Positions 53,889-64,000 are shown, counted from the first letter of the stretch. The stretch: DNA of 64,000 bases from Flectonema sp. DT1601 (GCA_964019425.1 OZ025812.1:821027-885026); one strand, 5' to 3'. Made by a program: numbers and translations. Notes: generated from the sequence alone by a model not told the origin.

Positions 53889-55874
53889 ATGAAATCGAGT
53901 TTGCTAATGCTATCGGCGTTGGCTGTCGGAGTGACTGAGGGTAAGGAAGTGTTGGAAACGTTGTTTTCGTACAACTGTCAGGGACAGGCTCACATAGCTC
54001 CTGATGCTCTTGGTGGGTCGGCTATCGACATGTCTGTTGTAGAGAGAATGTGGGGGACATACATGGGTCGTGTGAAGGAGAGAGTTTCATGCCACTGTCC
54101 GTTTGTATCACATCAGGTACTTGAAGAGAGGTTCGGACTGTTTCAGAATTTTGTTGACAACTTAATGAATCCAAACTTCGTACTGACACCAGATGCATGC
54201 CTGGATAATATCAACGATCCAACAATGGACATCGCTAAGCTGATGAAGAATGTGCAGTTTCCACTGAAAGTACCGGTCTCTGGTATCGAGACATGTCCAT
54301 CACCGTCTTTGAAGACGGCTGATGGAAGGTGTTTGTTTCAAATTGAACTTCCGATTGTTGAAACGCAACTTCAAGTAGCATTCCTGAGATGTGATTCCGG
54401 GAGACCGGCATTCTCACTTCACTGCGGAGGTAAGTACTGTGATGTTTCAAAGCCTTGCGTAAGTGATTCTGAATGTGAGGGAACATGTTTATCAGTTGAT
54501 AGTATGTTCATGATGTTTGATCAAAGCACACAACTGAAAGCTTCTGACTTATTCGCAGCTGGGTTGTCGAGTATTGGATTAAGTCTTTCTTCATGTGGTG
54601 TTTCTGCTGTGGATGTGGTGACTAACGTGTTTCGAAGGATGACCAACAACCAGCAGGCTGTTGGTTTCTGCATCCCAAAGCTTCTTTCTTTGGGGAACTT
54701 CGCTCAGCACATTGGAGAGTTTGCGATTGGACAGGAATCGGAGTTCGGAAGCTGCGCTGATGAACTTACTAAATTATATTCACCAAAACCAGTAACATAC
54801 ACGATCAACAAACAGTACATTAAAAGTTGGGATGGTGCGTTGTCATCAGGTGAGGATGCGTTGTACAATCTTGAGGTATCTCCATACCCGAAAGTGTCTT
54901 CACTTCCATTAGGAACTCTGGGGGCTACGTACAACTGCAAGGATGAATTGCTTATTCCGTTCTTCGGAATCAGAACCGGCTACAGTCTGATACTTCAGGC
55001 ACTGGCGGAAGAAGGTCAGGCATTATGGAAATGTCAGGGTCAGAATCCGATCTTCTTTGAGTACAATGAAATGATTTGGAATCCGGGTTTCTGGACTGCG
55101 GCCTTCTCTGATTTCCAGGATGGAGTTTATGCGAAGGACCTTTGCACTCTCGCTTCTCAGTACATTGGAGCATTTGCGGATGCGTGTCCAAAGATGGGTA
55201 GTGGTGGTGGTGGTGGTAGTGCAGATGATGCGTCAACCATGTCAGGGTTTCCTTACAAACTATTGGCACCGACTTCCAGTATGGGTTTCCTGAGCTGGAG
55301 TACGAAAAGAATGATGTCGTTGTTGTGGAATGTTCCAAAGGTTGCCGGTAACGACGCTCAAGTAAAGGGTTGGGTAGAGGAGTGTAAATCTCATCCGATG
55401 GGTCTTCCTTCAGTTACCGCGATTCTTGATGGTTCCTTGGCAAAGGCGATGTCGATGAAAGACGGATGCAACAGCAACAGCGACTGTCCTAGCGACATGA
55501 TGTGCACGCCAATGACTGAGCTGTTCGGATCAATGGACTTCACGGCATCGTTTCTATGGCAGTACTACGATGTCAATGGTTGTGCTAAGAAGTCTGCTGA
55601 TTACGAGAACGAGGAGCTTACTGGTTTCAAGCCAAAGGGACATGAAAAGTGTGCGTCGACGGAATCGTTTGTTGAGGACCTGTTAATTGTGGATCCGTTC
55701 AACGGAGGAAAGAAACACGAAGCGTTGCAGAGAATTAAGAAGGCTGGGTATCAGATCTGTATTCCAAACATTCAATCAACATCTGATCCTGACTTTATTC
55801 ATCCTACCGCTGCTGGGATGACGTTAAACGGATTAGAGGCTCTCAATGAGCTTAACCCTCTGAGAAATGATTAA
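53889..55874 (+). CDS. Secreted Cys-rich protein of unknown family, array copy 1
   Basis: 661 aa from the first credible ATG; the frame extends upstream only through TTG and an acceptor-like TTGACAG ending at 53860. Residues 1-17 (KSSLLMLSALAVGVTEG) read as a signal peptide, so the product should be secreted or luminal; no later TM segment is clear. Many cysteines, with two similar motifs, CVSDSECEGTC (about 190) and CNSNSDCPSDMMC (about 528), suggesting a repeated disulfide module. A GSGGGGGS linker at about 437 divides the protein into two halves. No catalytic motif or family is recognised. Base and codon use is visibly less AT-rich than neighbours, as in highly expressed genes. Differs from copies 2 and 3 by Met versus Thr at codon 208 (nt 54511). 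The role is unknown; coat, adhesin or digestive functions are all possible. Confidence 0.85.
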   Translation: MKSSLLMLSALAVGVTEGKEVLETLFSYNCQGQAHIAPDALGGSAIDMSVVERMWGTYMGRVKERVSCHCPFVSHQVLEERFGLFQNFVDNLMNPNFVLTPDACLDNINDPTMDIAKLMKNVQFPLKVPVSGIETCPSPSLKTADGRCLFQIELPIVETQLQVAFLRCDSGRPAFSLHCGGKYCDVSKPCVSDSECEGTCLSVDSMFMMFDQSTQLKASDLFAAGLSSIGLSLSSCGVSAVDVVTNVFRRMTNNQQAVGFCIPKLLSLGNFAQHIGEFAIGQESEFGSCADELTKLYSPKPVTYTINKQYIKSWDGALSSGEDALYNLEVSPYPKVSSLPLGTLGATYNCKDELLIPFFGIRTGYSLILQALAEEGQALWKCQGQNPIFFEYNEMIWNPGFWTAAFSDFQDGVYAKDLCTLASQYIGAFADACPKMGSGGGGGSADDASTMSGFPYKLLAPTSSMGFLSWSTKRMMSLLWNVPKVAGNDAQVKGWVEECKSHPMGLPSVTAILDGSLAKAMSMKDGCNSNSDCPSDMMCTPMTELFGSMDFTASFLWQYYDVNGCAKKSADYENEELTGFKPKGHEKCASTESFVEDLLIVDPFNGGKKHEALQRIKKAGYQICIPNIQSTSDPDFIHPTAAGMTLNGLEALNELNPLRND

Positions 55875-55938
55875 GTTAAAAGAAAACGATCGTTTTGTTA
55901 AAATGCTCACTCTTGCTCTTGCTCTCTTCCTCTTCATT

Positions 55939-55986
<48 letters not shown>

Positions 55987-57155
55987 ATGTTTGTTCGGAT
56001 GAGAAGTTACGGAATAAATGAGGAATTCTAAAATTTGTATATTTCTTTATCTAGTAAGACCTAACTCCTTTGATAAAAAGAAGATATGTTTTCCTTGTTG
56101 AGAATGAGTGATGCTTATCCTGATCCTGATCCTAGCCTTGAGAATTTTCTTTTTTTTTTTCTATTTATTCACATCTTTAAGAAATGAATCGCCCAACATG
56201 TTTCTTTTTCAATGCTGTTTCTTTTTCTTTGACCGCCAACACCTCTGTTTTCAATTTTCAATTTGTCACGCACGTTTCCTTAGATTCCATCTGTTGACAA
56301 CCCGCCCTCTTTTGAATGTGACAACGAATTGGTGATGCAGTTTTGAAATGGAAGAATTAGGCTTTCGTTGTGGAGATGTATTCTTTCGAGAACCTCTTCG
56401 ATGACTTTTTCCCATTGGATTTTTATTATTAATTCTGTTCCATCTTCTTGACCATCATTGATTGCACACACAAGAAGCGGGAAAAACAAAACAAAGCAAA
56501 ACAAAGAAAGAAGGAAATCCCGTCTTCCGAGATGCGTGAGTTTCACTCATGTTTCGTGCCAACTAATCCTTTCTGAGTAGGTGTGTCAAAAGAAAACATT
56601 TTTTTTTTTTTAAAATTCTCCCTCCCTATTTTTATTTGTATTGTTGGTTGATTTATATATTCCATTCGATAAACACGAGTATTTGATCATCATCGACCAC
56701 ACTTTGATACATGAAGAGCGACCCTTCGTTTTCAATCGTCTCTTTCACTACGGTCGATCTTCCTCAGTCGATTTCTATTAATAAATACAAAAAAGCAAAC
56801 TCTTTTTAACTTTCATGTCGTGTGAGTGTATTGTGTAGAGTATTGCGAAATATTTAAAAAAAAGAAAAACAAAAACAGATTCTTTCATTTAGTTGAAGGA
56901 ATGACAAACTGTTCCGCTCTTCCTAAATCCTTTTCATTAATTTTGGCCTGCCGAACTCACTTCAGCTCAGCTGTAGTTCGTTGTTGAAGTGACCTTGACC
57001 GTCGTTTAGTTCAGTCTTCACCTTTGGCCACCATCGTTCCAACAGTCGGTTTCTTTCTAACTGGATCCGAATGAATTGTGTTTTGTTTGTTGTTTGTTGT
57101 TTTTTAGAAATATTATTTTTTGACAGATCAAAAGAAAACAACAAAAGTCACAACA
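55875..57155. other. Array spacer 1
   Basis: Contains the T45 tract, T-rich segments, a CACTTCA...TGAAGTG 7 bp stem (about 56959-56992), and at the right end TTTTTTAG and TTTTTTGACAG acceptor-like sites before the next ATG. An antisense 88-codon frame (56280-56546) is discussed under rejected items. Confidence 0.6.
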
Positions 57156-59141
57156 ATGAAATCGAGTTTGCTAATGCTATCGGCGTTGGCTGTCGGAGTG
57201 ACTGAGGGTAAGGAAGTGTTGGAAACGTTGTTTTCGTACAACTGTCAGGGACAGGCTCACATAGCTCCTGATGCTCTTGGTGGGTCGGCTATCGACATGT
57301 CTGTTGTAGAGAGAATGTGGGGGACATACATGGGTCGTGTGAAGGAGAGAGTTTCATGCCACTGTCCGTTTGTATCACATCAGGTACTTGAAGAGAGGTT
57401 CGGACTGTTTCAGAATTTTGTTGACAACTTAATGAATCCAAACTTCGTACTGACACCAGATGCATGCCTGGATAATATCAACGATCCAACAATGGACATC
57501 GCTAAGCTGATGAAGAATGTGCAGTTTCCACTGAAAGTACCGGTCTCTGGTATCGAGACATGTCCATCACCGTCTTTGAAGACGGCTGATGGAAGGTGTT
57601 TGTTTCAAATTGAACTTCCGATTGTTGAAACGCAACTTCAAGTAGCATTCCTGAGATGTGATTCCGGGAGACCGGCATTCTCACTTCACTGCGGAGGTAA
57701 GTACTGTGATGTTTCAAAGCCTTGCGTAAGTGATTCTGAATGTGAGGGAACATGTTTATCAGTTGATAGTATGTTCACGATGTTTGATCAAAGCACACAA
57801 CTGAAAGCTTCTGACTTATTCGCAGCTGGGTTGTCGAGTATTGGATTAAGTCTTTCTTCATGTGGTGTTTCTGCTGTGGATGTGGTGACTAACGTGTTTC
57901 GAAGGATGACCAACAACCAGCAGGCTGTTGGTTTCTGCATCCCAAAGCTTCTTTCTTTGGGGAACTTCGCTCAGCACATTGGAGAGTTTGCGATTGGACA
58001 GGAATCGGAGTTCGGAAGCTGCGCTGATGAACTTACTAAATTATATTCACCAAAACCAGTAACATACACGATCAACAAACAGTACATTAAAAGTTGGGAT
58101 GGTGCGTTGTCATCAGGTGAGGATGCGTTGTACAATCTTGAGGTATCTCCATACCCGAAAGTGTCTTCACTTCCATTAGGAACTCTGGGGGCTACGTACA
58201 ACTGCAAGGATGAATTGCTTATTCCGTTCTTCGGAATCAGAACCGGCTACAGTCTGATACTTCAGGCACTGGCGGAAGAAGGTCAGGCATTATGGAAATG
58301 TCAGGGTCAGAATCCGATCTTCTTTGAGTACAATGAAATGATTTGGAATCCGGGTTTCTGGACTGCGGCCTTCTCTGATTTCCAGGATGGAGTTTATGCG
58401 AAGGACCTTTGCACTCTCGCTTCTCAGTACATTGGAGCATTTGCGGATGCGTGTCCAAAGATGGGTAGTGGTGGTGGTGGTGGTAGTGCAGATGATGCGT
58501 CAACCATGTCAGGGTTTCCTTACAAACTATTGGCACCGACTTCCAGTATGGGTTTCCTGAGCTGGAGTACGAAAAGAATGATGTCGTTGTTGTGGAATGT
58601 TCCAAAGGTTGCCGGTAACGACGCTCAAGTAAAGGGTTGGGTAGAGGAGTGTAAATCTCATCCGATGGGTCTTCCTTCAGTTACCGCGATTCTTGATGGT
58701 TCCTTGGCAAAGGCGATGTCGATGAAAGACGGATGCAACAGCAACAGCGACTGTCCTAGCGACATGATGTGCACGCCAATGACTGAGCTGTTCGGATCAA
58801 TGGACTTCACGGCATCGTTTCTATGGCAGTACTACGATGTCAATGGTTGTGCTAAGAAGTCTGCTGATTACGAGAACGAGGAGCTTACTGGTTTCAAGCC
58901 AAAGGGACATGAAAAGTGTGCGTCGACGGAATCGTTTGTTGAGGACCTGTTAATTGTGGATCCGTTCAACGGAGGAAAGAAACACGAAGCGTTGCAGAGA
59001 ATTAAGAAGGCTGGGTATCAGATCTGTATTCCAAACATTCAATCAACATCTGATCCTGACTTTATTCATCTTACCGCTGCTGGGATGACGTTAAACGGAT
59101 TAGAGGCTCTCAATGAGCTTAACCCTCTGAGAAATGATTAA
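57156..59141 (+). CDS. Secreted Cys-rich protein of unknown family, array copy 2
   Basis: 661 aa, the same protein as copy 1 except Thr at codon 208 and a Pro-to-Leu change near the C-terminus (nt 59071, CTT instead of CCT). Signal peptide, two C-x-S-x-S-(D/E)-C motifs and Gly linker are unchanged. The near absence even of silent differences points to very recent duplication or ongoing gene conversion rather than selection on the protein alone, because the spacers are equally identical. Confidence 0.85.
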   Translation: MKSSLLMLSALAVGVTEGKEVLETLFSYNCQGQAHIAPDALGGSAIDMSVVERMWGTYMGRVKERVSCHCPFVSHQVLEERFGLFQNFVDNLMNPNFVLTPDACLDNINDPTMDIAKLMKNVQFPLKVPVSGIETCPSPSLKTADGRCLFQIELPIVETQLQVAFLRCDSGRPAFSLHCGGKYCDVSKPCVSDSECEGTCLSVDSMFTMFDQSTQLKASDLFAAGLSSIGLSLSSCGVSAVDVVTNVFRRMTNNQQAVGFCIPKLLSLGNFAQHIGEFAIGQESEFGSCADELTKLYSPKPVTYTINKQYIKSWDGALSSGEDALYNLEVSPYPKVSSLPLGTLGATYNCKDELLIPFFGIRTGYSLILQALAEEGQALWKCQGQNPIFFEYNEMIWNPGFWTAAFSDFQDGVYAKDLCTLASQYIGAFADACPKMGSGGGGGSADDASTMSGFPYKLLAPTSSMGFLSWSTKRMMSLLWNVPKVAGNDAQVKGWVEECKSHPMGLPSVTAILDGSLAKAMSMKDGCNSNSDCPSDMMCTPMTELFGSMDFTASFLWQYYDVNGCAKKSADYENEELTGFKPKGHEKCASTESFVEDLLIVDPFNGGKKHEALQRIKKAGYQICIPNIQSTSDPDFIHLTAAGMTLNGLEALNELNPLRND

Positions 59142-59205
59142 GTTAAAAGAAAACGATCGTTTTGTTAAAATGCTCACTCTTGCTCTTGCTCTCTTCCTCT
59201 TCATT

Positions 59206-59252
<47 letters not shown>

Positions 59253-60421
59253 ATGTTTGTTCGGATGAGAAGTTACGGAATAAATGAGGAATTCTAAAAT
59301 TTGTATATTTCTTTATCTAGTAAGACCTAACTCCTTTGATAAAAAGAAGATATGTTTTCCTTGTTGAGAATGAGTGATGCTTATCCTGATCCTGATCCTA
59401 GCCTTGAGAATTTTCTTTTTTTTTTTCTATTTATTCACATCTTTAAGAAATGAATCGCCCAACATGTTTCTTTTTCAATGCTGTTTCTTTTTCTTTGACC
59501 GCCAACACCTCTGTTTTCAATTTTCAATTTGTCACGCACGTTTCCTTAGATTCCATCTGTTGACAACCCGCCCTCTTTTGAATGTGACAACGAATTGGTG
59601 ATGCAGTTTTGAAATGGAAGAATTAGGCTTTCGTTGTGGAGATGTATTCTTTCGAGAACCTCTTCGATGACTTTTTCCCATTGGATTTTTATTATTAATT
59701 CTGTTCCATCTTCTTGACCATCATTGATTGCACACACAAGAAGCGGGAAAAACAAAACAAAGCAAAACAAAGAAAGAAGGAAATCCCGTCTTCCGAGATG
59801 CGTGAGTTTCACTCATGTTTCGTGCCAACTAATCCTTTCTGAGTAGGTGTGTCAAAAGAAAACATTTTTTTTTTTTTAAAATTCTCCCTCCCTATTTTTA
59901 TTTGTATTGTTGGTTGATTTATATATTCCATTCGATAAACACGAGTATTTGATCATCATCGACCACACTTTGATACATGAAGAGCGACCCTTCGTTTTCA
60001 ATCGTCTCTTTCACTACGGTCGATCTTCCTCAGTCGATTTCTATTAATAAATACAAAAAAGCAAACTCTTTTTAACTTTCATGTCGTGTGAGTGTATTGT
60101 GTAGAGTATTGCGAAATATTTAAAAAAAAGAAAAACAAAAACAGATTCTTTCATTTAGTTGAAGGAATGACAAACTGTTCCGCTCTTCCTAAATCCTTTT
60201 CATTAATTTTGGCCTGCCGAACTCACTTCAGCTCAGCTGTAGTTCGTTGTTGAAGTGACCTTGACCGTCGTTTAGTTCAGTCTTCACCTTTGGCCACCAT
60301 CGTTCCAACAGTCGGTTTCTTTCTAACTGGATCCGAATGAATTGTGTTTTGTTTGTTGTTTGTTGTTTTTTAGAAATATTATTTTTTGACAGATCAAAAG
60401 AAAACAACAAAAGTCACAACA
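59142..60421. other. Array spacer 2
   Basis: Same as spacer 1 apart from 44 instead of 45 T in the long tract. Acceptor-like TTTTTTGACAG again lies 28 nt before the next ATG. Confidence 0.6.
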
Positions 60422-62407
60422 ATGAAATCGAGTTTGCTAATGCTATCGGCGTTGGCTGTCGGAGTGACTGAGGGTAAGGAAGTGTTGGAAACGTTGTTTT
60501 CGTACAACTGTCAGGGACAGGCTCACATAGCTCCTGATGCTCTTGGTGGGTCGGCTATCGACATGTCTGTTGTAGAGAGAATGTGGGGGACATACATGGG
60601 TCGTGTGAAGGAGAGAGTTTCATGCCACTGTCCGTTTGTATCACATCAGGTACTTGAAGAGAGGTTCGGACTGTTTCAGAATTTTGTTGACAACTTAATG
60701 AATCCAAACTTCGTACTGACACCAGATGCATGCCTGGATAATATCAACGATCCAACAATGGACATCGCTAAGCTGATGAAGAATGTGCAGTTTCCACTGA
60801 AAGTACCGGTCTCTGGTATCGAGACATGTCCATCACCGTCTTTGAAGACGGCTGATGGAAGGTGTTTGTTTCAAATTGAACTTCCGATTGTTGAAACGCA
60901 ACTTCAAGTAGCATTCCTGAGATGTGATTCCGGGAGACCGGCATTCTCACTTCACTGCGGAGGTAAGTACTGTGATGTTTCAAAGCCTTGCGTAAGTGAT
61001 TCTGAATGTGAGGGAACATGTTTATCAGTTGATAGTATGTTCACGATGTTTGATCAAAGCACACAACTGAAAGCTTCTGACTTATTCGCAGCTGGGTTGT
61101 CGAGTATTGGATTAAGTCTTTCTTCATGTGGTGTTTCTGCTGTGGATGTGGTGACTAACGTGTTTCGAAGGATGACCAACAACCAGCAGGCTGTTGGTTT
61201 CTGCATCCCAAAGCTTCTTTCTTTGGGGAACTTCGCTCAGCACATTGGAGAGTTTGCGATTGGACAGGAATCGGAGTTCGGAAGCTGCGCTGATGAACTT
61301 ACTAAATTATATTCACCAAAACCAGTAACATACACGATCAACAAACAGTACATTAAAAGTTGGGATGGTGCGTTGTCATCAGGTGAGGATGCGTTGTACA
61401 ATCTTGAGGTATCTCCATACCCGAAAGTGTCTTCACTTCCATTAGGAACTCTGGGGGCTACGTACAACTGCAAGGATGAATTGCTTATTCCGTTCTTCGG
61501 AATCAGAACCGGCTACAGTCTGATACTTCAGGCACTGGCGGAAGAAGGTCAGGCATTATGGAAATGTCAGGGTCAGAATCCGATCTTCTTTGAGTACAAT
61601 GAAATGATTTGGAATCCGGGTTTCTGGACTGCGGCCTTCTCTGATTTCCAGGATGGAGTTTATGCGAAGGACCTTTGCACTCTCGCTTCTCAGTACATTG
61701 GAGCATTTGCGGATGCGTGTCCAAAGATGGGTAGTGGTGGTGGTGGTGGTAGTGCAGATGATGCGTCAACCATGTCAGGGTTTCCTTACAAACTATTGGC
61801 ACCGACTTCCAGTATGGGTTTCCTGAGCTGGAGTACGAAAAGAATGATGTCGTTGTTGTGGAATGTTCCAAAGGTTGCCGGTAACGACGCTCAAGTAAAG
61901 GGTTGGGTAGAGGAGTGTAAATCTCATCCGATGGGTCTTCCTTCAGTTACCGCGATTCTTGATGGTTCCTTGGCAAAGGCGATGTCGATGAAAGACGGAT
62001 GCAACAGCAACAGCGACTGTCCTAGCGACATGATGTGCACGCCAATGACTGAGCTGTTCGGATCAATGGACTTCACGGCATCGTTTCTATGGCAGTACTA
62101 CGATGTCAATGGTTGTGCTAAGAAGTCTGCTGATTACGAGAACGAGGAGCTTACTGGTTTCAAGCCAAAGGGACATGAAAAGTGTGCGTCGACGGAATCG
62201 TTTGTTGAGGACCTGTTAATTGTGGATCCGTTCAACGGAGGAAAGAAACACGAAGCGTTGCAGAGAATTAAGAAGGCTGGGTATCAGATCTGTATTCCAA
62301 ACATTCAATCAACATCTGATCCTGACTTTATTCATCCTACCGCTGCTGGGATGACGTTAAACGGATTAGAGGCTCTCAATGAGCTTAACCCTCTGAGAAA
62401 TGATTAA
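60422..62407 (+). CDS. Secreted Cys-rich protein of unknown family, array copy 3
   Basis: 661 aa. Carries Thr at codon 208 like copy 2 and Pro at the late site like copy 1, so the two variants are shuffled among copies as expected from unequal crossing-over or gene conversion. All other visible features are as in copy 1. Confidence 0.85.
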   Translation: MKSSLLMLSALAVGVTEGKEVLETLFSYNCQGQAHIAPDALGGSAIDMSVVERMWGTYMGRVKERVSCHCPFVSHQVLEERFGLFQNFVDNLMNPNFVLTPDACLDNINDPTMDIAKLMKNVQFPLKVPVSGIETCPSPSLKTADGRCLFQIELPIVETQLQVAFLRCDSGRPAFSLHCGGKYCDVSKPCVSDSECEGTCLSVDSMFTMFDQSTQLKASDLFAAGLSSIGLSLSSCGVSAVDVVTNVFRRMTNNQQAVGFCIPKLLSLGNFAQHIGEFAIGQESEFGSCADELTKLYSPKPVTYTINKQYIKSWDGALSSGEDALYNLEVSPYPKVSSLPLGTLGATYNCKDELLIPFFGIRTGYSLILQALAEEGQALWKCQGQNPIFFEYNEMIWNPGFWTAAFSDFQDGVYAKDLCTLASQYIGAFADACPKMGSGGGGGSADDASTMSGFPYKLLAPTSSMGFLSWSTKRMMSLLWNVPKVAGNDAQVKGWVEECKSHPMGLPSVTAILDGSLAKAMSMKDGCNSNSDCPSDMMCTPMTELFGSMDFTASFLWQYYDVNGCAKKSADYENEELTGFKPKGHEKCASTESFVEDLLIVDPFNGGKKHEALQRIKKAGYQICIPNIQSTSDPDFIHPTAAGMTLNGLEALNELNPLRND

Positions 62408-63663
62408 GTTAAAAGAAAACGATCGTTTTGTTAAAATGCTCACTCTTGCTCTTGCTCTCTTCCTCTTCATTTCTTTTTTTTTTTTTTTTTTTTGATGTTT
62501 GTTCGGATGAGAAGTTACGGAATAAATGAGGAATTCTAAAATTTGTATATTTCTTTATCTAGTAAGACCTAACTCCTTTGATAAAAAGAAGATATGTTTT
62601 CCTTGTTGAGAATGAGTGATGCTTATCCTGATCCTGATCCTAGCCTTGAGAATTTTCTTTTTTTTTTTCTATTTATTCACATCTTTAAGAAATGAATCGC
62701 CCAACATGTTTCTTTTTCAATGCTGTTTCTTTTTCTTTGACCGCCAACACCTCTGTTTTCAATTTTCAATTTGTCACGCACGTTTCCTTAGATTCCATCT
62801 GTTGACAACCCGCCCTCTTTTGAATGTGACAACGAATTGGTGATGCAGTTTTGAAATGGAAGAATTAGGCTTTCGTTGTGGAGATGTATTCTTTCGAGAA
62901 CCTCTTCGATGACTTTTTCCCATTGGATTTTTATTATTAATTCTGTTCCATCTTCTTGACCATCATTGATTGCACACACAAGAAGCGGGAAAAACAAAAC
63001 AAAGCAAAACAAAGAAAGAAGGAAATCCCGTCTTCCGAGATGCGTGAGTTTCACTCATGTTTCGTGCCAACTAATCCTTTCTGAGTAGGTGTGTCAAAAG
63101 AAAACATTTTTTTTTTTTTTAAATTCTCCCTCCCTATTTTTATTTGTATTGTTGGTTGATTTATATATTCCATTCGATAAACACGAGTATTTGATCATCA
63201 TCGACCACACTTTGATACATGAAGAGCGACCCTTCGTTTTCAATCGTCTCTTTCACTACGGTCGATCTTCCTCAGTCGATTTCTATTAATAAATACAAAA
63301 AAGCAAACTCTTTTTAACTTTCATGTCGTGTGAGTGTATTGTGTAGAGTATTGCGAAATATTTAAAAAAAAGAAAAACAAAAACAGATTCTTTCATTTAG
63401 TTGAAGGAATGACAAACTGTTCCGCTCTTCCTAAATCCTTTTCATTAATTTTGGCCTGCCGAACTCACTTCAGCTCAGCTGTAGTTCGTTGTTGAAGTGA
63501 CCTTGACCGTCGTTTAGTTCAGTCTTCACCTTTGGCCACCATCGTTCCAACAGTCGGTTTCTTTCTAACTGGATCCGAATGAATTGTGTTTTGTTTGTTG
63601 TTTGTTGTTTTTTAGAAATATTATTTTTTGACAGATCAAAAGAAAACAACAAAAGTCACAACA
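62408..63663. other. Array spacer 3
   Basis: Like spacers 1 and 2, but with only 20 T in the long tract and one T/A change near 63121 at the edge of a shorter T run. Confidence 0.6.
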
Positions 63664-64000
63664 ATGAAATCGAGTTTGCTAATGCTATCGGCGTTGGCTG
63701 TCGGAGTGACTGAGGGTAAGGAAGTGTTGGAAACGTTGTTTTCGTACAACTGTCAGGGACAGGCTCACATAGCTCCTGATGCTCTTGGTGGGTCGGCTAT
63801 CGACATGTCTGTTGTAGAGAGAATGTGGGGGACATACATGGGTCGTGTGAAGGAGAGAGTTTCATGCCACTGTCCGTTTGTATCACATCAGGTACTTGAA
63901 GAGAGGTTCGGACTGTTTCAGAATTTTGTTGACAACTTAATGAATCCAAACTTCGTACTGACACCAGATGCATGCCTGGATAATATCAACGATCCAACAA
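63664..64000 (+). CDS. Secreted Cys-rich protein, array copy 4, cut by the window end
   Basis: First 112 codons, identical by eye to copies 1-3, including the signal peptide and the preceding acceptor-like site. The frame is open to the last base, so the array holds at least four copies. Confidence 0.85.
   Translation, partial: MKSSLLMLSALAVGVTEGKEVLETLFSYNCQGQAHIAPDALGGSAIDMSVVERMWGTYMGRVKERVSCHCPFVSHQVLEERFGLFQNFVDNLMNPNFVLTPDACLDNINDPT

Larger units (their letters stand above)
53838..64000 (+). repeat. Head-to-tail tandem array, unit about 3.24-3.27 kb, three full units and a partial
   Basis: Start codons lie at 53889, 57156, 60422 and 63664, giving steps of 3267, 3266 and 3242 bp. The steps differ only because one poly(T) tract in the spacer has 45, 44 and 20 T (55941-55985, 59208-59251, 62474-62493). 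By eye the units otherwise differ at only about three bases. Left homology starts near GAAATATTATTTTTTGACAG (53838). Each unit has one gene and a 1.25-1.28 kb spacer. The array continues past the window. Confidence 0.95.

Noticed and set aside
54970-55338. 122-codon antisense frame in each array gene
   Set aside because: Shadow of the Cys-rich protein gene in another frame, with an unlikely His-run composition.
56280-56546. 88-codon antisense frame with a hydrophobic start, repeated at 59546-59812 and 62788-63054
   Set aside because: It looks like a small secreted protein, but it recurs only because the whole array unit is duplicated; the hydrophobic part is coded by a low-complexity CAAAA-type stretch, and no independent support exists. 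Worth an RNA check only.
1-64000. CRISPR arrays, bacterial operons, rRNA genes
   Set aside because: None found; the regularly spaced identical sequences are gene-sized tandem units or in-gene repeats, and the introns and domain types show eukaryotic nuclear DNA.

Overview
The window is nuclear DNA of a eukaryotic protist. The coding regions are separated by very AT-rich spacers packed with poly(A) and poly(T) runs of about 8-45 bases, and genes are cut by small GT-AG introns, mostly 60-110 nt, with a GT(A/T)TGT-like donor. A MAK/RCK-type kinase, a calcyphosine-like EF-hand protein and a coiled-coil protein suggest a flagellated cell. Several proteins have a style I associate with Discoba (kinetoplastids, heteroloboseans, jakobids): a membrane protein with a cyclase-like domain, an N-myristoylatable PKA-regulatory-like protein, PDZ-like insertions and a C-terminal 'KYG' motif. 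That placement is an inference; no rRNA or organellar marker is present.

Layout, with every confident gene on the + strand: coiled-coil protein (490-2410); membrane cyclase-like protein (3438-5342); a 4.9 kb repeat-bearing spacer; NVJ2/TEX2-like SMP lipid-transfer protein (10253-12312); COPII coat protein SEC24 with a huge Pro/Gln/Gly repeat N-terminus (14400-18837); COG1 of the Golgi tethering complex (20013-22894); EF-hand protein (23145-25223); dolichol kinase (25726-27207); OMA1-type mitochondrial protease (27549-28550); a 1.18 kb terminal-inverted-repeat element carrying a tRNA-like sequence (28653-29829); MAK-like kinase (30671-32626); KLHDC4-like kelch protein (34664-37229); F-box/Cys-rich protein (37694-38527); DysF-PDZ-like-GRAM-VASt membrane protein (41153-43570); a spacer with two hairpin-rich tracts (about 43.8-45.4 kb); PKA-regulatory-like protein (46546-48229); a 5.6 kb spacer with dispersed repeats; and a near-perfect head-to-tail array (about 3.25 kb unit) of an unrecognised secreted Cys-rich protein, running off the right edge (53838-64000).

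Functional themes are the secretory pathway and membrane contact sites (SEC24, COG1, dolichol kinase, SMP protein, VASt protein) and cyclic-nucleotide or calcium signalling (cyclase-like, PKA-R-like and EF-hand proteins). The neighbours do not form an obvious operon or pathway.

The observations most worth following are: the tandem array, whose unit length differs only in one poly(T) tract; the strict one-strand layout with an acceptor-like AG before most start codons (possible trans-splicing); a compact H/ACA-like hairpin at 2979-3057; two structured-RNA candidates at 43.8-45.4 kb; a TIR element with a tRNA-like passenger; and a small hairpin-ended repeat family, one copy of which sits inside a COG1 intron.
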